A DNA stretch of 14,196 bases from UBA1801 sp035353395 (lineage in GTDB: Bacteria; Acidobacteriota; Holophagae; Holophagales; Holophagaceae), in assembly GCA_035353395.1 (NCBI GenBank), contig DAOPZL010000072.1, positions 1-14,196 of the forward strand, written 5' to 3'. A program made the translations under genes and the position numbers. The notes below the pieces were generated by a model that was not told the DNA's origin, did no database searches, and saw only the letters and a program-made list of their open reading frames with translations. Position 1 is the first letter of the stretch; every line of letters starts with the position of its first letter. Positions 6,760-13,900 of the stretch are shown here, piece by piece.

Positions 6760-7622
6760 CTAGGTCCCCGCGGGGTCCAGGCGCTTCAGGAGTTCCCGCG
6801 CCGCGGCCATCTGCGCCCGCTTCAGGGTCCCGGACGTCGCCACCGCCTCCAGGCTCCCGACCCGGACCCTCACGGTGAAGACCGGAGCGTGGTCGGGGCC
6901 GCCCTTCTCGACGAGCTCGTAGCGGGGGGCCGTGAAAGAGAGCGAGGCGGCCCGCTCCTGGAGCGTCGTCTTGCTGTCCTGCTCCTCCCAGATCCCGATC
7001 CGCGCCTGGCGGATGGAGGCCAGGAACTTCGACGCCACGAGGCNNNNNNNNNNNNNNNNNNNNNNNNNNNNNNNNNNNNNNNNNNNNNNNNNNNNNNNNN
7101 NNNNNNNNNNNNNNNNNNNNNNNNNNNNNNNNNNNNNNNNNNNCAGATCCCGATCCGCGCCTGGCGGATGGAGGCCAGGAACTTCGACGCCACGAGGCCG
7201 GTCACCGTGGCCAGGGGATCCTGTCCGGCATGCCGGGCATCGAGGAACACGGCGGCGATCACGGCTTCCATGGCGTCGGCTTTCGGCTTCCTCACGCTCG
7301 GCGAGGATTCCTTCCTCGTCGAGCGGGGGCCCACGCCCAGCCGCAGGTCCAGTTCCGTCGCCCATTCGGACAGGGACTGGGTGCACACGAGCAGGCCGCG
7401 CAGCTTGGACATGGCGCCCTCGTGCCAGTCGGGCTTCTCGCGGAAGATGAGTTCCGAGACGGCGAGCTGGAGGATGGCGTCCCCGAGGTATTCCAGGCGC
7501 TGGTTGTTGGGGGTGAGGCCCGTCGAGGGCGGGGTCAGGGCCGTCCTGAGCCATTCCCGATCGCAGAACCGGTAGCCCAGGGCCGCCTCCAGGTCCTGCA
7601 TGCTCCGTTCCTCCTCGCTCAT
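6760..7622 (-). CDS. rnc: Ribonuclease III (intact once the artefactual gap is collapsed)
   Basis: Endonuclease for double-stranded RNA, needed in rRNA and mRNA processing. As written, 100 N and a repeated 55-base block split the gene. Removing one copy plus the Ns (155 bases) gives 708 bases in one frame, 235 aa, a normal length. Domains: N-terminal RNase III domain with signature NQRLEYLGDAIL (E44, D48) and second metal site ADAMEAVIAAVFLD (D116, E119), then a double-stranded RNA binding domain at about 165-231 ending in LKRAQMAAARELLKRL. The position of E. coli Glu38 is Gln41 here, a variant I believe occurs in other families of the enzyme. The start at 7622 has GGAGGGG upstream, and its ATG overlaps the kinase stop (ATGA), so translation is coupled to the kinase gene. 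The stop is at 6760-6762. Confidence 0.92.
6989..7043. repeat. 55-bp direct repeat, copy 1, flanking an N gap in rnc
   Basis: These 55 bases are identical to 7144-7198 on the other side of the N run. It is an unmerged contig overlap rather than a biological repeat: collapsing it restores the rnc reading frame exactly. Confidence 0.95.
7044..7143. other. Artefactual assembly gap, 100 N, inside rnc
   Basis: A placeholder of 100 N between two contig ends that overlap by 55 identical bases. No sequence appears to be missing. Confidence 0.93.
7144..7198. repeat. 55-bp direct repeat, copy 2, flanking an N gap in rnc
   Basis: Second copy of the block at 6989-7043, identical over 55 bases. Only one copy belongs in the real gene. 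Confidence 0.95.
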
Positions 7623-9175
7623 TCGTCCCCTCCAGTGCCCCCGGGAATCCGGTGCTTCGCCTGCTCGTCCTGCATCACCATCCTGAAGCGGAGGTTGTTC
7701 GAGAGCATGGCCTTCGTGATGCCGTGCCTCCTGGCTCTCGCGAGGACGCCGGGGATCTCCTGGTAGTGGCCTCCCTCGTAGAGGGCGACGACGAGCCAGG
7801 CCTGGGCATTGGCGTTGCCGGGATCCGTGGCGACCACCGTGCGCAGGCCTTCGATCGCCTGGGCCGGGTCCGAATCCACCGCGCGGATCGCGTCGCTCAG
7901 GGTGATGTTGGTGAGGTTCTTCTGGGCAGGCGACGAGGGCTCGGGGGATTCCGGCCCCGGACGGACGGGGCCGGATCCCGAGGGGGCGTTCCCTTCCGCG
8001 GGGAGGGCCTGGACCGGGAGCGCCGCCGGCGGGGCAGGTCCGTCCGTGGAAGGGGAGGATGGCCCGGCTGGCTTCCCGGCCGAGGCCGCGCCCCGAGCCG
8101 GGAGCCTGTTGCCGCTCCGGAGGGGGACGGGAGACCGCCGGGGGTGGTGCGTGCGATAGAACAGGGCACCGCCTCCCGCCAGGGCCCCCAGCGCGGCGGC
8201 GGCGACCAGGAGGGCCGCCACGGCCCATCGGGATCGGGCAGGCCCGGGGCGAGGGACGCCGGCCGTGGGCAGGGACTGCGTGGCCGGGGAATGAAGCGCC
8301 TCGGTCTCCGGGTGGACATCCAGGCTGGTGCCAACATCCCCTTCCCGCGCGCGCCAGGCCGGCTCCTTCGCCGCCCGGAGCGCGCGGGCGAATTCGTCCG
8401 CGGTCTGGTAGCGGGCGTCCGGATTCTTGGCCAGGGCCTTCTCGAGGATGTCCAGGAGGGCCGGGCTGATCTCCTTCACCCGGGAGAGGTCCAGGGGAGC
8501 CGGCGGCTCGTTGACGATCCGGTAGAGGATGGTCGGTGTGGTGTCTCCGTCGAAGGGGCGGCGGCCGGAAATGCACTCGTGGAGCATCACCCCCACCGCG
8601 AAGAGGTCGCTGCGGCCGTCGGGCCTGCCCGTGCGGATGTATTCCGGGGCCATGTAGCTCACGGTCCCGACGACGGTTCCCGTGGCGGTCGACTCGGAGT
8701 CCTTCATCCGGGCGACGCCGAAGTCCATGATCTTCGCCCTGATCCCGTGGCCGTCCCGGAGGACCCGCACGTTGGAGGGCTTGATGTCCCGGTGGATCAC
8801 GTGGTGGCGGTGGGCGAACCCCAGGCCGTCGCACACCTGGGCCAGCACCTCCAGGATTTCGCCGGGCGCGAGGCTCCCCTGGCGGAGCAGCTCCTCGAGA
8901 TCCTGCCCGTCCATGCGCTCCATGGCGATGTAGAGGACGCCCTGGTCCTCTCCGAATTCGTGGACGGTGACGATGTTGGGGTGGTTCAGGAGGCCCGCGG
9001 CCCTGGCCTCCCGGGCCAGGCGCTGCCGGGCCTCCTCGCCCGCGGACGGCCGGGCGAGGAGGGTCTTGATCGCCACCTCCCGGCCGATGGAAGGATCGTA
9101 GCCGAGGTAGACTTCGCCCATGGCGCCGTGGCCGATGAGCCCCTTGATTTCGAACCTTCCGAGTTTTTCAAACAT
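7619..9175 (-). CDS. Membrane-anchored PknB-like Ser/Thr protein kinase with C-terminal TPR-like region
   Basis: Protein kinase of 518 aa with a complete Hanks-type catalytic domain at about residues 7-268: glycine loop GHGAMGEV (15-22), VAIK with Lys37, helix-C Glu56, HRDIKPSN with Asp130, DFG (151-153), and MAPE (175-178). After a linker, one transmembrane helix spans about 317-339, then a Pro/Ser/Ala-rich stretch to about 420, then a short helical repeat region (about 424-485) resembling one or two TPR units. The kinase would face the cytoplasm with the tail outside. The start at 9175 gives the canonical N-terminus; a GTG/ATG-extended version from 9232 would run through the promoter. The stop overlaps the rnc start (ATGA). 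It is divergent from the DUF4388-TPR gene, a likely signalling partner. Substrates cannot be told from sequence. Confidence 0.92.
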   Translation of the reverse strand: MFEKLGRFEIKGLIGHGAMGEVYLGYDPSIGREVAIKTLLARPSAGEEARQRLAREARAAGLLNHPNIVTVHEFGEDQGVLYIAMERMDGQDLEELLRQGSLAPGEILEVLAQVCDGLGFAHRHHVIHRDIKPSNVRVLRDGHGIRAKIMDFGVARMKDSESTATGTVVGTVSYMAPEYIRTGRPDGRSDLFAVGVMLHECISGRRPFDGDTTPTILYRIVNEPPAPLDLSRVKEISPALLDILEKALAKNPDARYQTADEFARALRAAKEPAWRAREGDVGTSLDVHPETEALHSPATQSLPTAGVPRPGPARSRWAVAALLVAAAALGALAGGGALFYRTHHPRRSPVPLRSGNRLPARGAASAGKPAGPSSPSTDGPAPPAALPVQALPAEGNAPSGSGPVRPGPESPEPSSPAQKNLTNITLSDAIRAVDSDPAQAIEGLRTVVATDPGNANAQAWLVVALYEGGHYQEIPGVLARARRHGITKAMLSNNLRFRMVMQDEQAKHRIPGGTGGDE

Positions 9176-9214
9176 GGGTCTGCCGATTCGGATGCAGAAT
9201 GGAGTAGAACTGCC

Positions 9215-9243
9215 AGCATACGATCTCGGCATTACCGGACCAA
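9215..9243 (-). promoter_or_regulatory. Candidate sigma-70 type promoter for kinase-rnc
   Basis: On the minus strand, TTGGTC (9238-9243) and TATGCT (9215-9220) are separated by exactly 17 bases. Initiation near 9208 would leave a leader of about 33 bases before the ATG at 9175. It lies in the 124-base intergenic region shared with the divergent gene at 9300, for which I see no clear promoter. Confidence 0.5.
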
Positions 9244-9299
9244 GCCAGCACTCTTTCCAAGCGTAGCGCTCCCGCCCCCCGGACTTTCATGGAGAAATC

Positions 9300-10867
9300 G
9301 TGATCAGGCCCCAGGCGCCCCAGATCCTGCCAGCCGTCATGGGAGTGCTGCGCCAGGATCGGGCGGAGGGCATGCTGGTCCTGGAGCAGAACGACGGCAC
9401 GCGGCGGCTCCACTGGTCCTCGGGCGACATCGTCTACCTCCAGAGCGACGTCGCGGGAGAGCAGTTCGGAAACTACCTGCTGCGGCAGGGCGTGCTCGAT
9501 TTCCAGGCCCTCAGCGAGCTGCTGGCCAACGAGGAGCACTTCCGCCTGGGCGAGAAGGTGGTCCAGTGGGGACTGATGTCCCTGGAGGAGCGCGATCACC
9601 ACCTGCGTTCCCTCCAGGAGCAGGTGATGGTCCACGCCCTGGAGCATCCCGTCATCGAGATGGCCTGGCAGGAAGGATCCGAACGCGACAGGGCGGGCGA
9701 CGGGCTCCGCTTCCAGCTCGACCACCGGAAGTTCGTGTGGGCGGCCTTCCAGGAAGCGAACAACCTGAAGGACCTCTGCGACCTGTTCTACGCCGAGAAC
9801 GCCTGGCGGTGGGCGGCGCCGTCCGAGGTGCTGAGCCAGCTCGGGGAGCTTCCGCTGACGCCGCAGATCGCCTATGCCACGTCCTTCTGGGGTCCCGAGC
9901 CCCTCGGCTACGAGACCTTCCTTTCACTGGCGGGCATGGACGAAAGCCAGGGAGCCCGGCTGCTGGCGGCCCTCTGGGCCATGGGCGGCATCACCCTGGT
10001 CCAGGGATCGGTGCTCAATCCCGCCAGGCCTCCCGAGGCCGAGCCCGTTCCCCCGGTCGAGGAGGAGGTGCCGACTTCCTCGGAACTGCCTCCCCTCGAC
10101 CTGGAGCCCGCCCCGGTTTCGCCGGCGGAACCGGAACCCGTTCCTCCGGAGCCGCTGGATTTCCTGCCGGCGAGAACGCCCCAGGCCGTGCCCGCCGATC
10201 CCTTCATTCCATCCCTGCCGGATTCGCCGATCCCCGCGGGGGATGAAGCGCAGGACGACCAGGAGCCTCCCCTGGCCCGGGCGCACAGGCACTTCCTGAA
10301 GGCCCGGCACCTCCTGCTCCAGGAGCGGATGGCCGAAGCGATCCGCATGCTCGAGCAGAGCGTGAAGCTGGATCCCGATTCCGAGCAGGCCTACGAGCCG
10401 TGGCTGCTCCTCGGCAGGCATCGCGCCGCGAATCCCGCCTGGTCCACCCGCGCCATCGAGGCCCTCCAGGCGGCCACGCGGTTGAGGCCCAGGGCGGCCG
10501 AGCCGTGGTCCCTCATGGGTGAGATCTACCATCGCAAGAACTTCAAGGCCAATGCCCGCGCTTGTTTCAGGAGGGCGCTGGAACTGGATCCTTCCATCCC
10601 GATTCCGCCGGACGTCGACCTGCAGGAGGAGGAGCCGGAGGCCGAGGAACGCGACCGGCCGGGGCNNNNNNNNNNNNNNNNNNNNNNNNNNNNNNNNNNN
10701 NNNNNNNNNNNNNNNNNNNNNNNNNNNNNNNNNNNNNNNNNNNNNNNNNNNNNNNNNNNNNNNNNGACGTCGACCTGCAGGAGGAGGAGCCGGAGGCCGA
10801 GGAACGCGACCGGCCGGGGCTGTTGAGCCGCTTCAAGTCGCTCCTCGGACGCCAGGACCGGGACTGA
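9300..10867 (+). CDS. DUF4388 (PATAN-like) domain protein with C-terminal TPR repeats
   Basis: With the artefactual gap collapsed (155 bases removed) this is 1413 bases in one frame, 470 aa. About residues 8-115 match DUF4388: GVLRQDRAEGMLVLEQ, a HWSSGDIVYLQS strand pair, and FGNYLLRQGVLDFQAL. That domain is common in signalling proteins of Acidobacteriota, Myxococcota and relatives, often with response regulators and kinases. A helical middle (about 145-235) is followed by a Pro/Glu-rich linker (242-322) and about three TPR units (327-432), ending in a short basic tail. There is no signal peptide or membrane helix. The start is GTG at 9300, with GGAG five bases upstream; the ATG 13 bases earlier meets an immediate stop. 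Divergent orientation to the kinase suggests a scaffold or adaptor role, which is inference. Confidence 0.85.
10611..10665. repeat. 55-bp direct repeat, copy 1, flanking an N gap in the DUF4388-TPR gene
   Basis: These 55 bases are identical to 10766-10820. As at 6989-7198, the overlap length is exactly 55 and collapsing restores the frame, so this is an unmerged contig overlap. Confidence 0.95.
10666..10765. other. Artefactual assembly gap, 100 N, inside the DUF4388-TPR gene
   Basis: A placeholder of 100 N between contig ends that share 55 identical bases. Probably nothing is missing. Confidence 0.93.
10766..10820. repeat. 55-bp direct repeat, copy 2, flanking an N gap in the DUF4388-TPR gene
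   Basis: Second copy of the block at 10611-10665, identical over 55 bases. Confidence 0.95.
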
Positions 10868-10872
10868 TCCGG

Positions 10873-10889
10873 GGCCGGCCTCGCCGGCC
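10873..10889 (+). terminator. GC hairpin just after the DUF4388-TPR gene
   Basis: GGCCGGC-CTC-GCCGGCC forms a perfect 7-bp stem with a 3-base loop, beginning five bases after the stop. The position suits a terminator, but no T-run follows, so it is at best a weak or factor-dependent one. Confidence 0.3.
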
Positions 10890-10941
10890 GGAACGAGAGG
10901 CCTGGCGCGAGGATCCGAGGGTTTGCGAAGATGAATTCAGG

Positions 10942-10971
10942 CTGTCATTTTTCCGCGGGACAATGTACAAA
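10942..10971 (+). promoter_or_regulatory. Possible promoter of the TrpC-like gene
   Basis: The 212-base space between 10867 and 11080 turns AT-rich from about 10930. CTGTCA (10942-10947) and TACAAA (10966-10971) lie 18 bases apart, each matching four of six consensus bases, which would give a leader of about 100 bases. TTGACC at 10976 is a better -35 by itself but has no acceptable -10 at the right distance. A promoter in this stretch is likely; this exact one is uncertain. Confidence 0.3.
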
Positions 10972-11079
10972 TCTGTTGACCTGTCTGGAAACGCTGGTGT
11001 AGTGGAGAATTAGAAGAAGTATTCCATCGTGAACCAGGAACGTCCCCGTGACTTGGCGCGAAATGGCGGAGGGTGGTAG

Positions 11080-12591
11080 ATGCTGAAGAAAGTCCAGATA
11101 TTCAAGGCGCTGGACATCGAGATCAAGAAGCAAAAAGGGCCCGCGGCGGTGAAGGAGTCCTACCGAGGGCACCACTCCCTGAAGGAAGAGCTCAGCCAGC
11201 CGGGCATCTCCATCATCGCCGAGGTGTCGGGCGGGAACCCGCTGCGCGGCCAGGTCCGGGAGAGCTATCGCGCCTCGACGCACGCCAAGAGCCTCGTGGA
11301 CAACGGCGCTCGCGCCTTGTCCGTGGCCACGGACAAGTTCCTCTACTACGGGGACGACCGCCACCTGTCCGAGGTGAGGGCCACCGTGAAGGTCCCTCTC
11401 ATCCGGCAGGACTTCATCTTCGAGGAGTACCAGGTCGAGGAGAGCAAGATCCTCGGGGCGGACGCCGTCTTCCTGATGGCCGCGCTGCTCGAGCCGCCGC
11501 GTCTCAGGACCCTCATCGAGCTCACCCTCGCCAAGGGCATGGATGCGGTGGTCCAGGTCGCGAGCGAGGCGGACCTGAAGCGGGCCCTCGAGGCCAACGC
11601 CGACATCATCTGCGTGCTGGGCAGGGACCTGGATACCTGGGAACCCTCCTGGGAGAAGGCCCTCGCCCTGATGAAGAAGGTTCCGGAACACAGGTGCCTC
11701 CGGATGATCGAGGCCGGCATCGGCGCGCTCCCGCAGATCCAGGAACTCGAGTCCATGGGCGTGCACGGCGCCATCGTCGGCGACGCCCTCCTGGACGAGT
11801 TCTATCCCGGCAAGCGCCTGGCCCAGATCCTCTCCGGCGTGGAATCCGCGAAAAAGGGTTCCAAGGCCAAGAGCAGACCCGAGCTTGCGGAAGCCATGGA
11901 TTCCGGGGCCGCCGAGGCGGATCTGTCCACCGGGAGCAAGGTGGGGACCCGCAAGGAGGATCGCAACAAATCCACTGGTGACGCCGCGAAAGCCGATACA
12001 CTTCCTGCATCAACGTCTCTCTCTCACCCCGCCCGGAAGGGCAAAAAGGAGTTCCCAATGGAACATATCCAACTGCCTGACGAGACCACGCCTCCCGTCG
12101 ACGAGACCGCCGGCGCGCCTGTCGAGGCTGCCCCCAAGAAGGCCGCCCGGAAGCCCGCTGCCAAGAAGCCCGCGGCGAAGAAGCCGGCCGCCAAGAAGCC
12201 TGCGGCGAAGAAGCCCGCGGCCAAGAAGGCCGCCGCGAAGAAGCCGGCCGCCAAGAAGCCGGCCGTCAAGAAGGCGGTTGCGAAGAAGGCCCCCGTCAAG
12301 AAGGCCGTGGCGAAGAAGCCGGCCGTCAAGAAGGCCGTGGCCAAGAAGCCGGTCGTCAAGAAGGTCGCCGCCAAGAAGCCGGCCGTCAAGAAGGCGGTTG
12401 CGAAGAAGGCCCCCGTCAAGAAGACCGTGGCGAAGAAGCCGGTCGTCAAGAAGGCCGTGGCGAAGAAGGCCCCCGTCAAGAAGGCCGTGGCGAAGAAGGC
12501 CCCCGTCAAGAAGGCCGTGGCCAAGAAGGCTCCGGCCAAGAAGACCGTGGCGAAGAAGCCGGCCGTCAAGAAGGCCGCCGCGAAGAAGTAG
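11080..12591 (+). CDS. TrpC-like (indole-3-glycerol-phosphate synthase fold) protein lacking catalytic residues, open frame continuing into an H1-like tail
   Basis: Residues 1 to about 256 align along their length with TrpC (for example LSVATD, the DFIF region, GADAV, GRDL, EAGI, GAIVGDALL). The key residues are mostly changed. Relative to Sulfolobus TrpC as I recall it: Lys53 is Ser50 (AEVSGGNP replacing the usual AExKKxSP), Lys110 is Gln110 (IRQDF for xKDF), Glu159 is Gln159, Asn180 is Leu180 and Ser211 is Ala212. Only Glu48 (Glu51) and Glu211 (Glu210) remain. Indole-glycerol-phosphate synthase activity is therefore unlikely; a binding, regulatory or different catalytic role is possible. 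No trp genes are near. GGAGG seven bases upstream sets the start. No stop occurs before 12591, so the frame enters the Lys-rich protein whose own start is at 12058. Residues 259-326 look unstructured and, from 297, partly non-coding. The real product may be the 503-aa fusion or a shorter protein. Confidence 0.75.
   Translation: MLKKVQIFKALDIEIKKQKGPAAVKESYRGHHSLKEELSQPGISIIAEVSGGNPLRGQVRESYRASTHAKSLVDNGARALSVATDKFLYYGDDRHLSEVRATVKVPLIRQDFIFEEYQVEESKILGADAVFLMAALLEPPRLRTLIELTLAKGMDAVVQVASEADLKRALEANADIICVLGRDLDTWEPSWEKALALMKKVPEHRCLRMIEAGIGALPQIQELESMGVHGAIVGDALLDEFYPGKRLAQILSGVESAKKGSKAKSRPELAEAMDSGAAEADLSTGSKVGTRKEDRNKSTGDAAKADTLPASTSLSHPARKGKKEFPMEHIQLPDETTPPVDETAGAPVEAAPKKAARKPAAKKPAAKKPAAKKPAAKKPAAKKAAAKKPAAKKPAVKKAVAKKAPVKKAVAKKPAVKKAVAKKPVVKKVAAKKPAVKKAVAKKAPVKKTVAKKPVVKKAVAKKAPVKKAVAKKAPVKKAVAKKAPAKKTVAKKPAVKKAAAKK
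12046..12051 (+). promoter_or_regulatory. Internal Shine-Dalgarno site for the H1-like protein
   Basis: AAGGAG, six bases before ATG at 12058, is one of the best ribosome binding sites in the window and lies inside the open frame continuing from the TrpC-like gene. It argues that the Lys-rich protein is also, or only, made separately. Confidence 0.7.
12058..12591 (+). CDS. Histone H1-like Lys/Ala/Pro/Val-rich repeat protein (probable independent start)
   Basis: A protein of 177 aa: a short acidic head (MEHIQLPDETTPPVDETAG) and, from residue 33 to the end, 29 uninterrupted five-residue units of the form xxxKK, such as PAAKK, AVAKK and APVKK. The first part is mainly PAAKK; the later part alternates APVKK/PAVKK with AVAKK. 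This composition resembles the C-terminal tail of eukaryotic H1 and bacterial proteins such as AlgP and the Bordetella and chlamydial H1-like proteins. It should bind DNA or another polyanion non-specifically as a disordered polycation, probably in the nucleoid. The strong AAGGAG site supports this start, while the same frame is open from the TrpC-like gene. The enolase ATG follows 25 bases after the stop. Repeat copy number may vary between strains. The function is inferred from composition only. Confidence 0.8.
   Translation: MEHIQLPDETTPPVDETAGAPVEAAPKKAARKPAAKKPAAKKPAAKKPAAKKPAAKKAAAKKPAAKKPAVKKAVAKKAPVKKAVAKKPAVKKAVAKKPVVKKVAAKKPAVKKAVAKKAPVKKTVAKKPVVKKAVAKKAPVKKAVAKKAPVKKAVAKKAPAKKTVAKKPAVKKAAAKK
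12154..12588 (+). repeat. Tandem 15-bp coding repeat, 29 units, with a 120-bp higher-order duplication
   Basis: Twenty-nine 15-base units each encode xxxKK; the two lysines are always AAGAAG and the other codons vary. A higher order is visible: 12247-12303 and 12367-12423 are identical over 57 bases, 120 bases (eight units) apart. This points to segmental duplication after the basic array formed. Confidence 0.9.
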
Positions 12592-12616
12592 CTTCAGCCG
12601 ACATCCTGGATCTCCC

Positions 12617-13897
12617 ATGAAATTGATCGAACGCGTCTCCGCTCTTGAAGTCCTCGACAGCCGCGGCAATCCCACGGTGCTTGCGAGGGTCGAGCTCAAC
12701 GACGGCACCTGCGGCCAGGCCATGGTTCCCTCCGGAGCCTCGACGGGCAGCCGGGAAGCCCTCGAACGCCGCGACGGCGACAAGAAGCGCTACCTCGGAA
12801 AGGGCGTGCTCGGTGCCGTCCAGTCGATCAACACGGAGATCCAGGATGCCCTGCAGGGCATGGACGCCTTCCAGCAGGCGGAGCTCGACGAGCTCATGAT
12901 CAGCCTGGACGGCACGGACAACAAGTCGGAGCTGGGCGCCAACGCCATCCTGGGCGTGTCCATGGCCCTGGCCGACGCGGCCGCCAAGGCCTGCGGACAG
13001 CCCCTCTACCGCTACCTCGGCGGCACGGCCGCCAGGCTCCTGCCCGTCCCGATGATGAACATCCTGAACGGCGGCGCCCACGCCGACAACAACGTCGACA
13101 TCCAGGAGTTCATGATCCTGCCCGTCGGGGCGCCGACCTTCGCGGAGGCCCTGCGCTGGTGCGCGGAGATCTACCACGGCCTGAAGGGCGTCCTGAAAGG
13201 CCGGAAGCTCGCGACCGGCGTCGGCGACGAAGGCGGCTTCGCGCCGGACCTCGGCTCCAACGAGGAGGCCCTCGCGCTCATCACCGAGGCGGTCAAGAAG
13301 GCGGGCTACAAGCCGGGCCGGGAGGTCTTCCTGGGGATCGACTGCGCCTCCAGCGAGTTCTACAAGGACAAGGGCTACCAGATCGACGGCGGCCGGAAGA
13401 CCGGAGCCCAGCTCATCGACTACTACGCGGGCCTCGTGGACCGTCATCCCCTGATCTCCATCGAGGACGGCTGCGACGAGAGCGACTGGAAGAACTGGAA
13501 GGGCCTCACGGAGAAGCTGTCCGGCAAGGTGCAGCTCGTGGGCGACGACCTCTTCGTCACGAATCCCGCCATCCTCTCCAAGGGCATCCAGGAAGGCGTC
13601 GCCAACGCGATCCTCATCAAGCTGAACCAGATCGGCACGGTCACGGAGACGCTCCGGGCCGTGGACATGGCACACAAGGCCGGCTACCGGGCGGTCATCA
13701 GCCATCGCAGCGGCGAGACCGAGGACACCTTCATCGCGGACTTGGCCGTGGCCACGGGCGCGGGCCAGATCAAGACCGGCGCGCCCTGCCGCACGGACCG
13801 CGTCGCCAAGTACAACCGGCTTCTCCAGATCGAGTGGGAGCTGGGGGCCGCCGCCCGCTATGCCGGGCGGGACGCCTTCGGTTCTCTGCTGCCGTAG
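12617..13897 (+). CDS. eno: Enolase (phosphopyruvate hydratase)
   Basis: Glycolytic enzyme of 426 aa that interconverts 2-phosphoglycerate and phosphoenolpyruvate; a cytoplasmic Mg-dependent oligomer. The full length matches the family. Visible: N-terminal EVLDSRGNPT and GASTG (the mobile loop with Ser42), NGGAHADNNVDIQEF with Glu164, GDEGGFAP with Glu205, metal ligands Asp242, Glu283 and Asp310, catalytic Lys335 in LIKLNQIGT, the signature SHRSGETED (His363), and Lys386 in IKTGAP. All catalytic positions are present. The start at 12617 follows the H1-like stop by 25 bases; only a weak ribosome site (CTGGAT) is seen, so it may be read from the upstream transcript. The FtsB-like gene begins three bases after its stop, a common gene pair. 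Confidence 0.97.
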   Translation: MKLIERVSALEVLDSRGNPTVLARVELNDGTCGQAMVPSGASTGSREALERRDGDKKRYLGKGVLGAVQSINTEIQDALQGMDAFQQAELDELMISLDGTDNKSELGANAILGVSMALADAAAKACGQPLYRYLGGTAARLLPVPMMNILNGGAHADNNVDIQEFMILPVGAPTFAEALRWCAEIYHGLKGVLKGRKLATGVGDEGGFAPDLGSNEEALALITEAVKKAGYKPGREVFLGIDCASSEFYKDKGYQIDGGRKTGAQLIDYYAGLVDRHPLISIEDGCDESDWKNWKGLTEKLSGKVQLVGDDLFVTNPAILSKGIQEGVANAILIKLNQIGTVTETLRAVDMAHKAGYRAVISHRSGETEDTFIADLAVATGAGQIKTGAPCRTDRVAKYNRLLQIEWELGAAARYAGRDAFGSLLP

Positions 13898-13900
13898 AAG

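Noticed and set aside
9176..9232. Upstream in-frame start giving a 19-residue longer kinase.
   Set aside because: The extension covers the proposed -10 box and start point, and the kinase domain begins normally from the ATG at 9175.
7652..10246. Long plus-strand open frame covering the kinase gene and running into the DUF4388 gene in another frame.
   Set aside because: It is Arg/Gly/Pro-rich with no domain, antisense to a clear kinase, and crosses a promoter region. It is a composition artefact.
10976..11005. TTGACC as the -35 box of the TrpC-like gene.
   Set aside because: No acceptable -10 exists 16-18 bases downstream (GTAGTG or TAGTGG), so I kept only the weaker CTGTCA/TACAAA pair, at low confidence.
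12154..12588. Repeat array considered as a CRISPR or non-coding satellite.
   Set aside because: The units are contiguous 15-base codon repeats in one frame with no spacers, encoding xxxKK; it is a protein repeat.
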